Shown here: one piece after another, positions 31,180 to 41,078 of the stretch
How positions within the stretch are numbered: the stretch's first letter is position 1
How the letters are laid out: each line of letters begins with the position of its first letter
Origin: Fonsecaea monophora
Lineage: Eukaryota; Ascomycota; Eurotiomycetes; Chaetothyriales; Herpotrichiellaceae
Assembly: GCF_001642475.1 (NCBI RefSeq)
Contig: NW_019174061.1
Coordinates: 17,166-81,165 of the forward strand
Direction: 5' to 3'
Length of the DNA: 64,000 nt
Program-made: the position numbers and the translations under genes
Notes under the pieces: generated by a model
What the model saw: only the letters and a program-made list of their open reading frames with translations
Told to the model about the DNA's origin: nothing
Database searches by the model: none

Positions 31180-34100
31180 TTAATTTTCGGCTGACATCTT
31201 CAAAGTCTTGACTTGCCATTCATTCGGATCTCGCTCGACCCAGTCTTTCTTTTCCCCTAGGACACACATAGACCTCAAATCCGAAGGGAGGTCCACGAGG
31301 TACTTCTGAGCGACTGACTGCACAGCCTCCTTCGTGACACTCAGTAAGCGTTCGCGCATTTCCTGGTCCATATCTTCGGTGATGCCGTACATGAACTCTT
31401 TACTTGCTTCGCTGCTCACGCTTGTGGGAGCGTCAACTCCTTGAAAAATGCTCAGCTTGCTCTCCTCAAGCTCGCGGCCACTCCAGACCCTATCACGGGC
31501 ATAGAGTCCCGCGCGCTCGAACACACTCAACGAAGTGCGAGGATTGGGATCTCGATACGACGACATGGTGAACAATCCACTGATCGGGCTCGCACTCGCC
31601 GACGCACCATATGCGCCACCCTTCTCTCGCACCTCGGGATGGAGAAAGTTGTGGACCAAGAGTTGGCCAAGCACAGTGAGTGGTGCTTTGTCTGGTGAAT
31701 TATAGGGTGCGGTTTGGAGGCATGTTCCCGTATAAGAAACTTGAAATGGCAGGTCGAAGAAAGCTCGTCGTGAAAGTGACGAGCCCGGTATCACACTCGA
31801 TAGAACCGAGTCACTCACTGATGGCTGGGCTCGTGGTAACTGGGCAAGGAAGTTCTGAATGAGATCTCGATTGCCCTTGACCGAGGCAGCTTCACACACG
31901 ACACGCAGCGACAAGTCGGACGAGTTGGCGATTGCTATCGATTGGATGGTTTGCAGGTTCTGTATGACCTGCACCAAGCTTTCTGGATCACGTCTGGCTT
32001 GATCCAGTATACGAGCGGTGGATTCTATTTGCGAGAGTCCAGAGAGCTGGTCCTGAATCCACCCTCTTTGTGTCAGCGCAGCAGAAGCGCTCGTGACGGC
32101 GAAGTGGTGACCGCTTTCCGCCACTGTATCCAGAGCCCCGGAAGCCTTAGATTCCAGAAGCTCCCGAATTGCAGCAATAGCTCCGGGACTTGTAAAGTCA
32201 ATGTCCAATAGCAGTGTGCGGATAAGATCAAGCATTGCTGGTACATTTCTGTCCAGCGCATAGCCATCCACCAAGAGCCCTTCATTACATTTGTCCAGAC
32301 TCCACGGATCGGGCGCCGCAAATGAGGACACCGTTATGCCGCCGGTCTTAAGAAGAATTTCGGCTTCGAGATCTCCCACAGACATTGTTTTGGTGCCTAA
32401 CCGCATCAATGAATCCGTGAATAGTGGTAACAAGACCCTAAGCTCGTTAGGGAGGTTTCTGAAGAGGTTCTTTGCCTGGAAATATGTGATCCCGTTCGTC
32501 TCGGTTTCACGCCATAAGCAATCCACTTCACCTATCTTCTGATGATATCTTGGCTTTCTTTCCTTGTCTCGAGTGATATCGCTGACGCGGAGAGTTGGGA
32601 GGGTATCCAGATTCTTGTCTTGAGCCTTCTCTTGTTCCTCGACGAGCTCAAGTTCCTGCCGACCAAGCTCCAAAATGGCGGTCTCGGGTGAACTGGAAGC
32701 GTTCTTGACTGTCTCTAGAATGTTCCTCCTCCGTTCTTCTTCCCGTGCCTCCAAGGCGGCACCGTAAGACTCCGAAGGAGTCATGGTGAATTGCATGCAA
32801 TTGTCGTTCAAGAGATATTTTTGTACAAGTTGGTTAAGATATTTCTCTTCTTTCATCCGTTGTTTGAAAGCATCGATGACTTCGTTCCATGCCAGGAAAT
32901 CCATTGGGTTGACTCCATTAAACCACCCAGGGAGAGTTTTCTCCAGTAAGCCCATCCCAAAATTGGCTGTTTTATGCTTCAAGGAAAGCTCCAGTTGATG
33001 CATGTAACCTTCGATCTTGTTTGGTTGAAAAGCCTCGTGGGCTTTGTCTCGCAAAGTTGTCTGAATTCTCTTTTTCAAGCCAGCAATATCTTCAGCTTTC
33101 ATACCGTCTAGTCCGATGGAGAAAACTCCAACCCTTGCAGAGGCGTCGTATCCGGAATTTGGGCTGAAGTTAGTTCCTAAGCCCGACTCGATTAACCCTT
33201 GATATAGAGGGGAACCGTAACCACTCATCAACAACGACATCATTATGCCGATACAAAAGGTCTCTACCACATCGGAGGAGGGACATCCCATCCAGGAAAT
33301 GGAAGACTTAAATTGCCGGTCAGGGGGTTGCATCGCATCGACCGGGCCGGGTACCTCGAAAGCGATGAATCCATTGGAAAAACTGATTGGCATCTTGATC
33401 TCCGTATCTGGCGTGGCCTTGTCGAATTTTGAGATGGCCTCGTCCACATACTGAAGTTGTTCGGCCAGGCTTAAGCTGCCGTAAGAGAATATCTTTGCGT
33501 TGCTGGGATGGTAGTTCTTCCGGGAGAAGTTGACGAGTTGATCGTGTGTGAGCTGAGTCATGAACTCAGGATCACCACCAGAATTGTGCAGAGATGGTAT
33601 GAGATGTTCTCTAAACCTGATGTAGAAGAGATAGCTGGCGTCTGACATCTGCCCTTTCATCTCGTTATAGACAACTCCTTTGAACTTGATATTGTCCTCC
33701 GTCGGGGGTTCTCGGGGGTCTTCCGGACCAAGCCGCCATCCTTCTTGCAAAAAGTCGGTACGTTTCAACAGTGGGTGGAGAGTTGCATCCATGTAGACTG
33801 ACGACAGATTGCGGTAATCTTGAAGATTTGTAGTGGCAAATGGATATGACGTGTAGTCCGAAGACGTAAATGCATTCATAAAATTGGCCAGCGATCGCGG
33901 CATCATTTTGAAAAAGGGATCCCGGACGGGATACTTTTCGCTCCCACATAGCGTAACGTGTTCGAGGATATGGGGCAAGCCAGTTCTATCGGTAGGATTT
34001 GTTTTGAAGTTGATTGCAAAGACATTGTTCTTGTCGTCCCGAGCGACATGGAGGTACTCTGCGCCAGTTTTGTCATGCTCCAACCTCAACGCCGTCAAGT

Positions 34101-34263
34101 GCAGCTCCGGCACATGCTTTATCTCTCTCAGTGTGAATCCGTGTATGCTATCCCCGGGCGTGGGATATCTATTCAAGTCTGTCACCGACGCATACCCTCT
34201 TCTGGACAAATACGGCCTGCCGCATCGCAGAATGCCCTGGCGAACGACGCCATGCCTAAGCAT
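31180..34263 (-). CDS. CYM1: Mitochondrial presequence protease (Cym1/PreP, M16C)
   Basis: A single exon of 1027 residues. The N-terminus MLRHGVVRQGILRCGRPYLSRR is an Arg-rich, acid-free mitochondrial targeting signal. The inverted zinc motif HxxEH of pitrilysin-type proteases is at His98-Ile-Leu-Glu101-His102, within the family block GLPHILEHVTLCGSEKYPVR. Further family text includes YTSYPFATTNLQDYRNLSSV and, in the C-terminal half, EKGGAYGASASASP, the Arg/Tyr-type region completing the M16C active site. The length equals that of the family (about 1000). In yeast the enzyme sits in the mitochondrial matrix/intermembrane side and degrades cleaved presequences and other short peptides. It shares a divergent promoter with taxilin. 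Confident call. Confidence 0.95.
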   Translation of the reverse strand: MLRHGVVRQGILRCGRPYLSRRGYASVTDLNRYPTPGDSIHGFTLREIKHVPELHLTALRLEHDKTGAEYLHVARDDKNNVFAINFKTNPTDRTGLPHILEHVTLCGSEKYPVRDPFFKMMPRSLANFMNAFTSSDYTSYPFATTNLQDYRNLSSVYMDATLHPLLKRTDFLQEGWRLGPEDPREPPTEDNIKFKGVVYNEMKGQMSDASYLFYIRFREHLIPSLHNSGGDPEFMTQLTHDQLVNFSRKNYHPSNAKIFSYGSLSLAEQLQYVDEAISKFDKATPDTEIKMPISFSNGFIAFEVPGPVDAMQPPDRQFKSSISWMGCPSSDVVETFCIGIMMSLLMSGYGSPLYQGLIESGLGTNFSPNSGYDASARVGVFSIGLDGMKAEDIAGLKKRIQTTLRDKAHEAFQPNKIEGYMHQLELSLKHKTANFGMGLLEKTLPGWFNGVNPMDFLAWNEVIDAFKQRMKEEKYLNQLVQKYLLNDNCMQFTMTPSESYGAALEAREEERRRNILETVKNASSSPETAILELGRQELELVEEQEKAQDKNLDTLPTLRVSDITRDKERKPRYHQKIGEVDCLWRETETNGITYFQAKNLFRNLPNELRVLLPLFTDSLMRLGTKTMSVGDLEAEILLKTGGITVSSFAAPDPWSLDKCNEGLLVDGYALDRNVPAMLDLIRTLLLDIDFTSPGAIAAIRELLESKASGALDTVAESGHHFAVTSASAALTQRGWIQDQLSGLSQIESTARILDQARRDPESLVQVIQNLQTIQSIAIANSSDLSLRVVCEAASVKGNRDLIQNFLAQLPRAQPSVSDSVLSSVIPGSSLSRRAFFDLPFQVSYTGTCLQTAPYNSPDKAPLTVLGQLLVHNFLHPEVREKGGAYGASASASPISGLFTMSSYRDPNPRTSLSVFERAGLYARDRVWSGRELEESKLSIFQGVDAPTSVSSEASKEFMYGITEDMDQEMRERLLSVTKEAVQSVAQKYLVDLPSDLRSMCVLGEKKDWVERDPNEWQVKTLKMSAEN

Positions 34264-35005
34264 CTCCCGACCAAAGGAATCGCAGTCTCGAATCGGAGGT
34301 AGCCACTGAATCGGGGCGGCGAGTCTAAAGGGGTCGGTCGATGGTGGTTCGATGCGGGAGTAGAAGCTTGGAATTACAGTCTCTAGGTTCTTAATGATAG
34401 CAAACGCAGGTGTAACTGGAAGGCGAAGAAAGATGAAGACAAACCAAAATCGCCGAATTAAGGAATCGAGAAGTCACGTGTCACGTTCTCCCTATAGCAA
34501 GGTCTCTAACCAGATTCAAGAGGGGATCTGTGTATGCTGGGATAGGTATTAGACAAGTATGCATAAATGCTGTCGATAGTCCCTTCGAATCTTGCGGTGT
34601 GCAGTAAGTAAGTTACCTCAATCTCGACGTTGAGTTTCGGTATATTGCGCATTTGTACACAGTGCTCGGCCGTGAAGGAAATCCCAGATCTGCGCGGCAC
34701 GTCCTCCGATCGAGGTTCGCCTCGCACGATCTCTTCCCACTGTGCTTGACCGGACTATCTCTCTCTCTGTGTTCCACATAATCTACACGCAGTAAAGAAT
34801 AGACGGGTCATCATAATAACCCAGAGATATCTCAACAATTCTCACGTTCTAGTGCGTCCAATTGCTGTCTGACGCCACTTTAAAAGTCTTTTGTCGCAGA
34901 TGTTCAGGCCGGGCACCACAGTCGTCTGTACGGGTTTCAAAAGCTACCACTGGCTTTGAACAGGCACAAAAAGGCCACAGCTTACGGGCCAGCGCTGCCG
35001 ACCAC
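34264..35005. promoter_or_regulatory. Divergent promoter region between Cym1 and taxilin genes
   Basis: About 740 bases between the two start codons. It includes an overlapping double site agTCACGTGtCACGt near 34475-34490 (CACGTG E-box core) and a CT run near 34759-34770. The taxilin frame is open upstream to 34862, but the extra residues are not family-like and are treated as leader. Confidence 0.45.
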
Positions 35006-36480
35006 ATGGCTACCGCGGCGCACAGTCCTACATCTCAAACCACAAATGGCGACAGCCACGATTTGCCCCCGCCCGCGCCCGCTGCGAAGAAAGGCAAGGG
35101 AAAGAAGGACAAACAACTCAGCGCTGAGGAGAATGCAAAACTAGTACAAGCGCGGTTATCACAGCTGGAGCAAGAGAAGGCAGGTGATAAGGCTCAGCAG
35201 GCGGAGATTGACCGTGAAGTAAAGAAAGCCATTCGTGACCTCAATGAGTTGATCAATGGTGTCGAACCTCTGAAGGGGATCGACCTCGTCAAACAGAAAT
35301 ATGAAGAGCTCCTTGCTGAAATGAAAAAGACCGAGCGCGAACACCTCAAGGCCAAAAAGAGTCGCGATCAGTACCAGAAGGACGCTGAGAAATCCAAGTC
35401 GGAGCACAATAAGACAACCACGATGAAGGACAAGTTGGAAAAGCTGTGCAGAGAATTGACAAAAGAGAACAAAAAACTCAAAGACGACAACAAGAAGCTT
35501 GAAGAGACGGAGAAACAGGCCCGGGAGAGCATCAACGAGCGTCTAGACCAGATGCTCTATGATGTGCAGGAGGCTATGAACACCAAGACCGGCGCACATC
35601 CCGAATACCTTCACCTTGAGCTGGACGAGCTGTGAGTCAACCCTATCGTCATTTTGTGAGCTGGGTTAATATTTCATCAGGTTCAGAACGCGATGTAAGG
35701 TCTTAGCAGACCAAGCCGAAATCCGGGAAATGCATTTCAAATCGATCCTTCGCCACAAAGATGCCGAGATAGCGCACCTGCAAGCCAAACACGAGGTTGA
35801 GCGTCGAAGGGCCGACACTGAAGCAGCTCGGTGCCGGACCCTGACGAGCCAAGTGTCGACCTTCTCACATACGGAAGCGGAGCTACGCAGTCAATTGAAT
35901 ATCTACGTGGAGAAATTCAAGCAGGTTAGTTCAAATCTATCCCTTACCTTATTTTGATTGGTGCATGAGCTGAAACTCTTTGCTCACCATCCAGCAGGTG
36001 GAGGACACTCTCAACAACAGCAACGAGCTATTCCTCACATTTAGGAAAGAAATGGAGGAGATGTCCAAGAAGACGAAGCGACTCGAAAAGGAAAACCTCA
36101 CGCTCTCGCGCAAACATGATCAAACAAATCGGAACATCTTGGAGATGGCCGAGGAACGTACGCGGGACAAGGAGGATCTGGAGAGGCTGAGAAAGCAGGA
36201 GCAGCGGATGCGCAACATCATCAAAATCATGCAGGAACAAGGTCGAGGCCGGCCGATCCAACAAGAGCCTGTGGACGATGAAGGCACAGAAAGCGAGTAT
36301 GACGAGGAGTACGAGGACGAGGACGATGATGATGAAGCGAGTTATGAGGCGGAAGAGGAGCTGGCAACCGAAATCGCGAAGCCCGTGTTTGGTCCAGTGC
36401 CTCCGCCAGAAATGGTCGCTTCCAAGGCTAACGGGCAAAAGACGGCGACGGCGGCGCTCGTTAATGGTATGCCGCATTAA
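35006..36480 (+). CDS. Taxilin family coiled-coil protein
   Basis: Exons 35006-35631, 35681-35924 and 35998-36480 give 450 residues starting MATAAHSPTSQTTNGDS. After a Lys-rich N-terminal segment (KKGKGKKDKQ), almost the entire chain is coiled coil, with the taxilin block VKQKYEELLAEMKKTEREHL and the conserved centre KLEKLCRELTKENKKLKDDN. Later segments (EMHFKSILRHKDAEIAHLQ, NSNELFLTFRKEMEEMSKKT) also follow the family. The tail is an acidic run (EYDEEYEDEDDDDEASYEAEEE) before the stop. Human taxilins bind syntaxins and the nascent-chain complex; the fungal role is little known. Both introns keep frame exactly (GTGAGT...TCAG, GTTAGT...GCAG). Confidence 0.92.
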
Positions 36481-36949
36481 AGATGTGCATATAATACATC
36501 ATTTGTATTCTTTTGGAACTCCAGGAACAATTGATTTTGCTCGCCCATTTCCACAAATCCCTAGGGTATCCATGCTGTCAATGTATGAAATGATTGAAAT
36601 GATGCGGGTTGAATGTAATAATTATTAATAGCGAGATGGGAAGCGAAATAGGCGTCCCGAGTACCAGTAGGACCAAGCCAGTCTTGCGTCACTCCGCAGG
36701 AACAAAATTCGGAAAAAGAGACCAAAGTGGCCCTCTCAGCTCACCAGAATCTTCCCGTTGCATGTGAACTACTTGCTCATTGTCCCAACAAGAGCCCACC
36801 TGCCCATCCCAGGTCAGGATGGCTTTCGTGTCTGCAGTGCTTGCGGTGTCTCCCCTAGTCTTTGCTGATCCGCCGTGAAAACGAATTCTTATGATAGACT
36901 GCGACGACTGTCCCCCCGGTTTGGTGCCCGGTCGTGGCTTTGCCCTCCG
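36481..36949. other. Intergenic region, taxilin 3' flank and dolichol kinase promoter
   Basis: AT-rich 3' flank of taxilin to about 36640, then upstream region of the kinase. No gene seen. Confidence 0.4.
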
Positions 36950-39655
36950 ATGACCCCTCAGATGTCCGCGAGAAACGAACCCGGTCGATCCACGTCTCTG
37001 GCAATCCACGACCAACATGACCTGACGCGGTCTCGCACGCCGCGCCCATATCTTCTGCGGGCAGAGAGCCTAAGGCCGGCGCAGGTCCAGGGAGCTGACA
37101 ATGGCTACGGTGTTGTCACCAATGGACATGGTCCTTCCCCGAAACTCAGTCGTTCTGAGTCTAGCGAAAGCGGCACAGAGGCAGACGACGAGAAGGGCCC
37201 CTTTCTCAAGGGACTTCCTGCACCTCCTCCACGTCTACACAAGGGTCTTCGAGGAACTTCACCTGCCAACTTGACCCCGGCCCACAGCCCGTTTCCCACA
37301 CCGCCAGCCTTTATCGAGGGGGATGGGCCTCGATTTTTCGACTCGGTCCAGAAACCTGGGAAAAGAAAACAACGGACGAAGGAGCATATCAGAGACTACG
37401 AAGCGTATAAGAAACGGAAGCGACGCGAGATCATTCGGCGATGCACAGAAACCTCGCTTCTTTGTGGCATTGGGGTGGTCGTCTGGAACAGCAGAGGGGG
37501 TTCATCGGGCCTCAAAGACTGGCTCAACGAGGTCACGGCATTCCTTCTACTCCCACCATTTGTCTATCTGCTTTATCCGCTCAGGCTCACGGTGCGAGCA
37601 GTAGCTGCGAAAAAGTCCATTCTGCAAGCACTCAGGCTAGGATTTCACATCCCCTCACAATTTGACCCTGGCCCTCTGTTGTATCCGGTACTGCTACCGC
37701 TAATGATATCCGTTTCTCTGTTCCGCCAGAGCGTGGCTTTTCTCCCAGCAGCAATCATCTGTGGGTTGTCGTCGATACCCTCGATTATCACAACAACGCC
37801 GAAGATTCCTGCCATTGGCATGTATCTGCACTGGCTCCTTTCCGTTATTCCACTCCATACCTCGAATTACCGATCATCATCCGCTCCAGTTCCAAAGCCA
37901 TTGTCTCTGAAACTAGATCCCGGCTCTCACTTGAGTAGGGAAATCCTGGTGGTCATATTTCCCTTGCACCAGGCATTAATCTCGATGCTTGGGTATCTCA
38001 CCACTTCAAGTCTGGATATATCAGAACTACAGCTCCTCTCATCAGCACTCATAAATCTCTACATTTTTGCTCGGACGCCCCAAGCCGAGATTCTCAAGGC
38101 GATGATCTGGCTGGGGGGTTTGAGCATTTTCATCACATGTAAGAATGTTCTGATGTGGGAAGTCGCTTTGGCACGAGTGCCCACCTGGAGGCTGTTGCGC
38201 TCACGCCAGCCCGTGGGTCTAATAGCAAGACTCGATCAATACCTTTGCAGCGTTCTTGTGGGTGGGAGGTATAAAAGCCGGCACGCAGACAGTTCGGATA
38301 CTGAGGATGAGGTCCATCCTGCGCATTCTAAGCCAGGCCTGAGGCCCCGCTTGAGGTTGCAATTAAATGGCAGAGCTTTCTCTGCAACTGCCTCTGCTCA
38401 GGAGCCAGCGTCAGCTTTTGAACAGCAACCATCCAAGGCCACTTCATCGGAGACGGTTGCGCTGTCAGTACCACCTCGAAGAAACACATTCACCACCTTG
38501 GAACAGAGTCGGCGCAAGCACCAGGCCCTAGGCGCGAAGAAGGTGAAGCCGGCTCCAACTGGTCCTTCCGCGGCCTTCCTAGCGTTCAGCGTGGCGCAAG
38601 CGCGAGTGCGAAAGTATGCATATGCGGCCGTCGCCTACATGTTTGTGATTATCACAATCTTGGGACCGGTTCGGCTCTACGTGGGCCATCGGGCGTTGTC
38701 GAACCATGAGCCCATAGGTTGGGCATTGGGATATTTGTTCGGCAATCTACCCATCTTCCGACTTTGGGTGGTTAGCAACAACCTCGAACGATGGATCTGC
38801 CTCCCAGCCCGAGGAGCAGAGGCACTGTTACCATTCAAAAACGGCGGTATTGAATATGCCCGCCAACATGCTCTTGGACCAGCTACCACACGCCTCACCA
38901 TATGTGCATACTGCCTCGTCGTGCTCATGGCTGGAATAGCCACTGTTGTTCACCTCACGTCGATTGTCGAAGTCGACACAAGACGCAAAGTCTTTCACGG
39001 TATCATGGTTGCCATGCTCTTGCCGACCATCTTTGTGGATCCTTGTTTTATAGCTCTGGCGCTCAGCTTGATTTTGGCGATTTTCCTCCTCCTAGACCTG
39101 TTCCGAGCGTCACAACTGCCTCCGATCTCCAAACCCCTGACTGTTTTCCTGGCGCCTTACGTGGACGGGCGGGATCATCGCGGTCCTGTGATTGTGTCCC
39201 ATATTTTCTTGTTGATCGGTTGTGCAATACCGTTATGGTTGTCACTGGCTGCTGCACCGCGTGTAGGTCAAGATCCTTGGGCTGGCTGGGACACCACATT
39301 GCGCGACTTGAGCATGGTAAGCGGCGTTGTCTGTGTAGGAATGGGGGATGCAGCAGCCAGCTTAATTGGACGGCGGTATGGCAAGACGAAATGGTACTGG
39401 GTTGGAGGGAAGAGCGTAGAGGGCAGCCTCGCGTTTGCCTGTGCGGTAACCTGTGGTCTGTCCGCGAGCTGGCTCTGGCTCAGATTGGGTGGCTGGGCCT
39501 CGTGGCACGGTGGCGATCCTCTGATTCTCATGCTGGGGAAATGCATGGTTGCGGGGACAGGGGCCAGCCTCCTGGAGAGTACCCTGACCGCTGCCAACGA
39601 CAATGTGGTAGTTCCAGTTGGCCTCTGGCTGCTCGTCAGAGGCCTGGATATATGA
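36950..39655 (+). CDS. SEC59: Dolichol kinase (SEC59-like)
   Basis: 901 residues from ATG 36950 (MTPQMSARNEPGRSTS); an earlier ATG at 36875 adds 25 less typical residues, and a Met at 36962 is another option. The long polar N-terminus is common in filamentous fungi. About fifteen hydrophobic segments follow, interrupted by a Ser/Pro-rich cytosolic loop near residues 440-545. The C-terminal third carries the CTP-dependent dolichol kinase signature: DTRRKVFHGIMVAMLLPTIF, then GVVCVGMGDAAASLIGRRYG and KWYWVGGKSVEGSLAF. The enzyme phosphorylates dolichol with CTP in the ER membrane, providing dolichyl phosphate for N-glycosylation, O-mannosylation and GPI anchors. Intronless. Family call is firm; yeast Sec59 is much shorter at the N-terminus. 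Confidence 0.92.
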   Translation: MTPQMSARNEPGRSTSLAIHDQHDLTRSRTPRPYLLRAESLRPAQVQGADNGYGVVTNGHGPSPKLSRSESSESGTEADDEKGPFLKGLPAPPPRLHKGLRGTSPANLTPAHSPFPTPPAFIEGDGPRFFDSVQKPGKRKQRTKEHIRDYEAYKKRKRREIIRRCTETSLLCGIGVVVWNSRGGSSGLKDWLNEVTAFLLLPPFVYLLYPLRLTVRAVAAKKSILQALRLGFHIPSQFDPGPLLYPVLLPLMISVSLFRQSVAFLPAAIICGLSSIPSIITTTPKIPAIGMYLHWLLSVIPLHTSNYRSSSAPVPKPLSLKLDPGSHLSREILVVIFPLHQALISMLGYLTTSSLDISELQLLSSALINLYIFARTPQAEILKAMIWLGGLSIFITCKNVLMWEVALARVPTWRLLRSRQPVGLIARLDQYLCSVLVGGRYKSRHADSSDTEDEVHPAHSKPGLRPRLRLQLNGRAFSATASAQEPASAFEQQPSKATSSETVALSVPPRRNTFTTLEQSRRKHQALGAKKVKPAPTGPSAAFLAFSVAQARVRKYAYAAVAYMFVIITILGPVRLYVGHRALSNHEPIGWALGYLFGNLPIFRLWVVSNNLERWICLPARGAEALLPFKNGGIEYARQHALGPATTRLTICAYCLVVLMAGIATVVHLTSIVEVDTRRKVFHGIMVAMLLPTIFVDPCFIALALSLILAIFLLLDLFRASQLPPISKPLTVFLAPYVDGRDHRGPVIVSHIFLLIGCAIPLWLSLAAAPRVGQDPWAGWDTTLRDLSMVSGVVCVGMGDAAASLIGRRYGKTKWYWVGGKSVEGSLAFACAVTCGLSASWLWLRLGGWASWHGGDPLILMLGKCMVAGTGASLLESTLTAANDNVVVPVGLWLLVRGLDI

Positions 39656-41078
39656 CCCGGAAGTGAATGCGCATCACCGATCGCGTGTAATTTCTAGCTG
39701 TGCAAGTGCTCGGATACCACATCTAAGTCGGTACTTGACGGCACGAGTACTTGGTAGAAAGAACTCAATACGTGGACGCTGGTCAGGGTTCTTTGCGCTT
39801 GTTTTCCCACTACGTCAGGTACGTAAAGCAGATCCGGAAGAACGAACCCACTTGGTAAAGATGGACTCGTCGGACGATTCCGTTAGGTACTGGGCGCAGT
39901 GGGAGTCAGATGCTCGAAGGTGGTGATTCGTTGGTGGCAAACAGAGACAAAGGTGTCTGGGGAAGATTGGCACTGCAGCCTTGATCAGCAAGCGAGGCGA
40001 GAGGTGGGAAGATGATGCCACCATCTGGTGGCCAGGTGCCTTATCTCTTGCTCCATCCATATCACTCCAGATTAGTCGTGCGAGGACCAGTAGACGCCAG
40101 TAGTACAGCAGTCACAAGTTCACTCCCACGCCTTCCCCCCAAAGTCCGAGGGCAGGTGGGCTGTCAGCGCAGGCAGAACAGGGGACCTTCGAGCATCCAC
40201 ACCACGCCATCACCCACGTCTTTACCCGTTGGGAGCGGGCGGGTGCTGGTGTGATGATAGACTCCTCCAGACATCGGACAATTCTTTATCGACACCGAAT
40301 GACTGCATGACTAACTTGCTTGAGGCCTTGTACGCTGCGTGCTGCTGCACGCTGCTGCATCCTGCGCCCTGTAACCCTGCAACCCTATACTACTGACTGT
40401 ACTCCGGACTCTCTTCCTCTCCCACCCCCTTCATCACGCTGCTTGAATCCAGCGTCTCCCTTTGCCTACAGTTTATTTTTTGGTCCTACTTCAAACACTT
40501 CATCGATTCCTTATCTCGTTTCTCTCTCTTTTAAGCCGCATTACTTTCTTTGTACATTGCGCTGATAGTGCAGTGCTCCGCATCCTCCAAGTCACACGTC
40601 ACTCGTCTCTCGTCCAACCACAGATTTCCCCCCAGAGGTCGCGCGCCCAACTAACACCACGTCCTCTCACAACCCGCCATCTTCACCGGTCAACTGAGGT
40701 TCATCTGTGCTGTACATCTAGACTTAACCACTGCACCTTGAGTCCTACTCCTCCACCGAGTCCGTTGAGCTTCTTTGCACCACAATTGCGCAGCCTCCCG
40801 GAATCACGCAGCCTACCGTTCAATTGCGCCATCTCCACTCCTACGACTTGAGCGAGCCCTGGTCGCCTGCTACCTGTTGCCTCAAACCATCCATTCATCG
40901 GTCGTTTTACCCTTTCCGCCGCAGTTGTTCGCTTTATCCCGAGCAATCCATGGGCTACCATAACCCCTTGGATCCTTCTCTTCAGCGTAGAAGATAACCT
41001 CCGAAGCAACCTCACCTCACCTGACCATCCGTCACCACCCTTGTTCATCGAAGTAGGCGGAGGAGGCGAAGGGAGAAT
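39656..41078. other. Long 5' region of ATG1
   Basis: 1.4 kb without a supported gene. From about 40330 to 41070 the plus strand is strongly C/T-rich and G-poor, as in long fungal 5' leaders of regulated genes, and contains several short upstream ATGs (for example 40320 and 40462). An unspliced leader of several hundred bases is likely. Confidence 0.45.
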
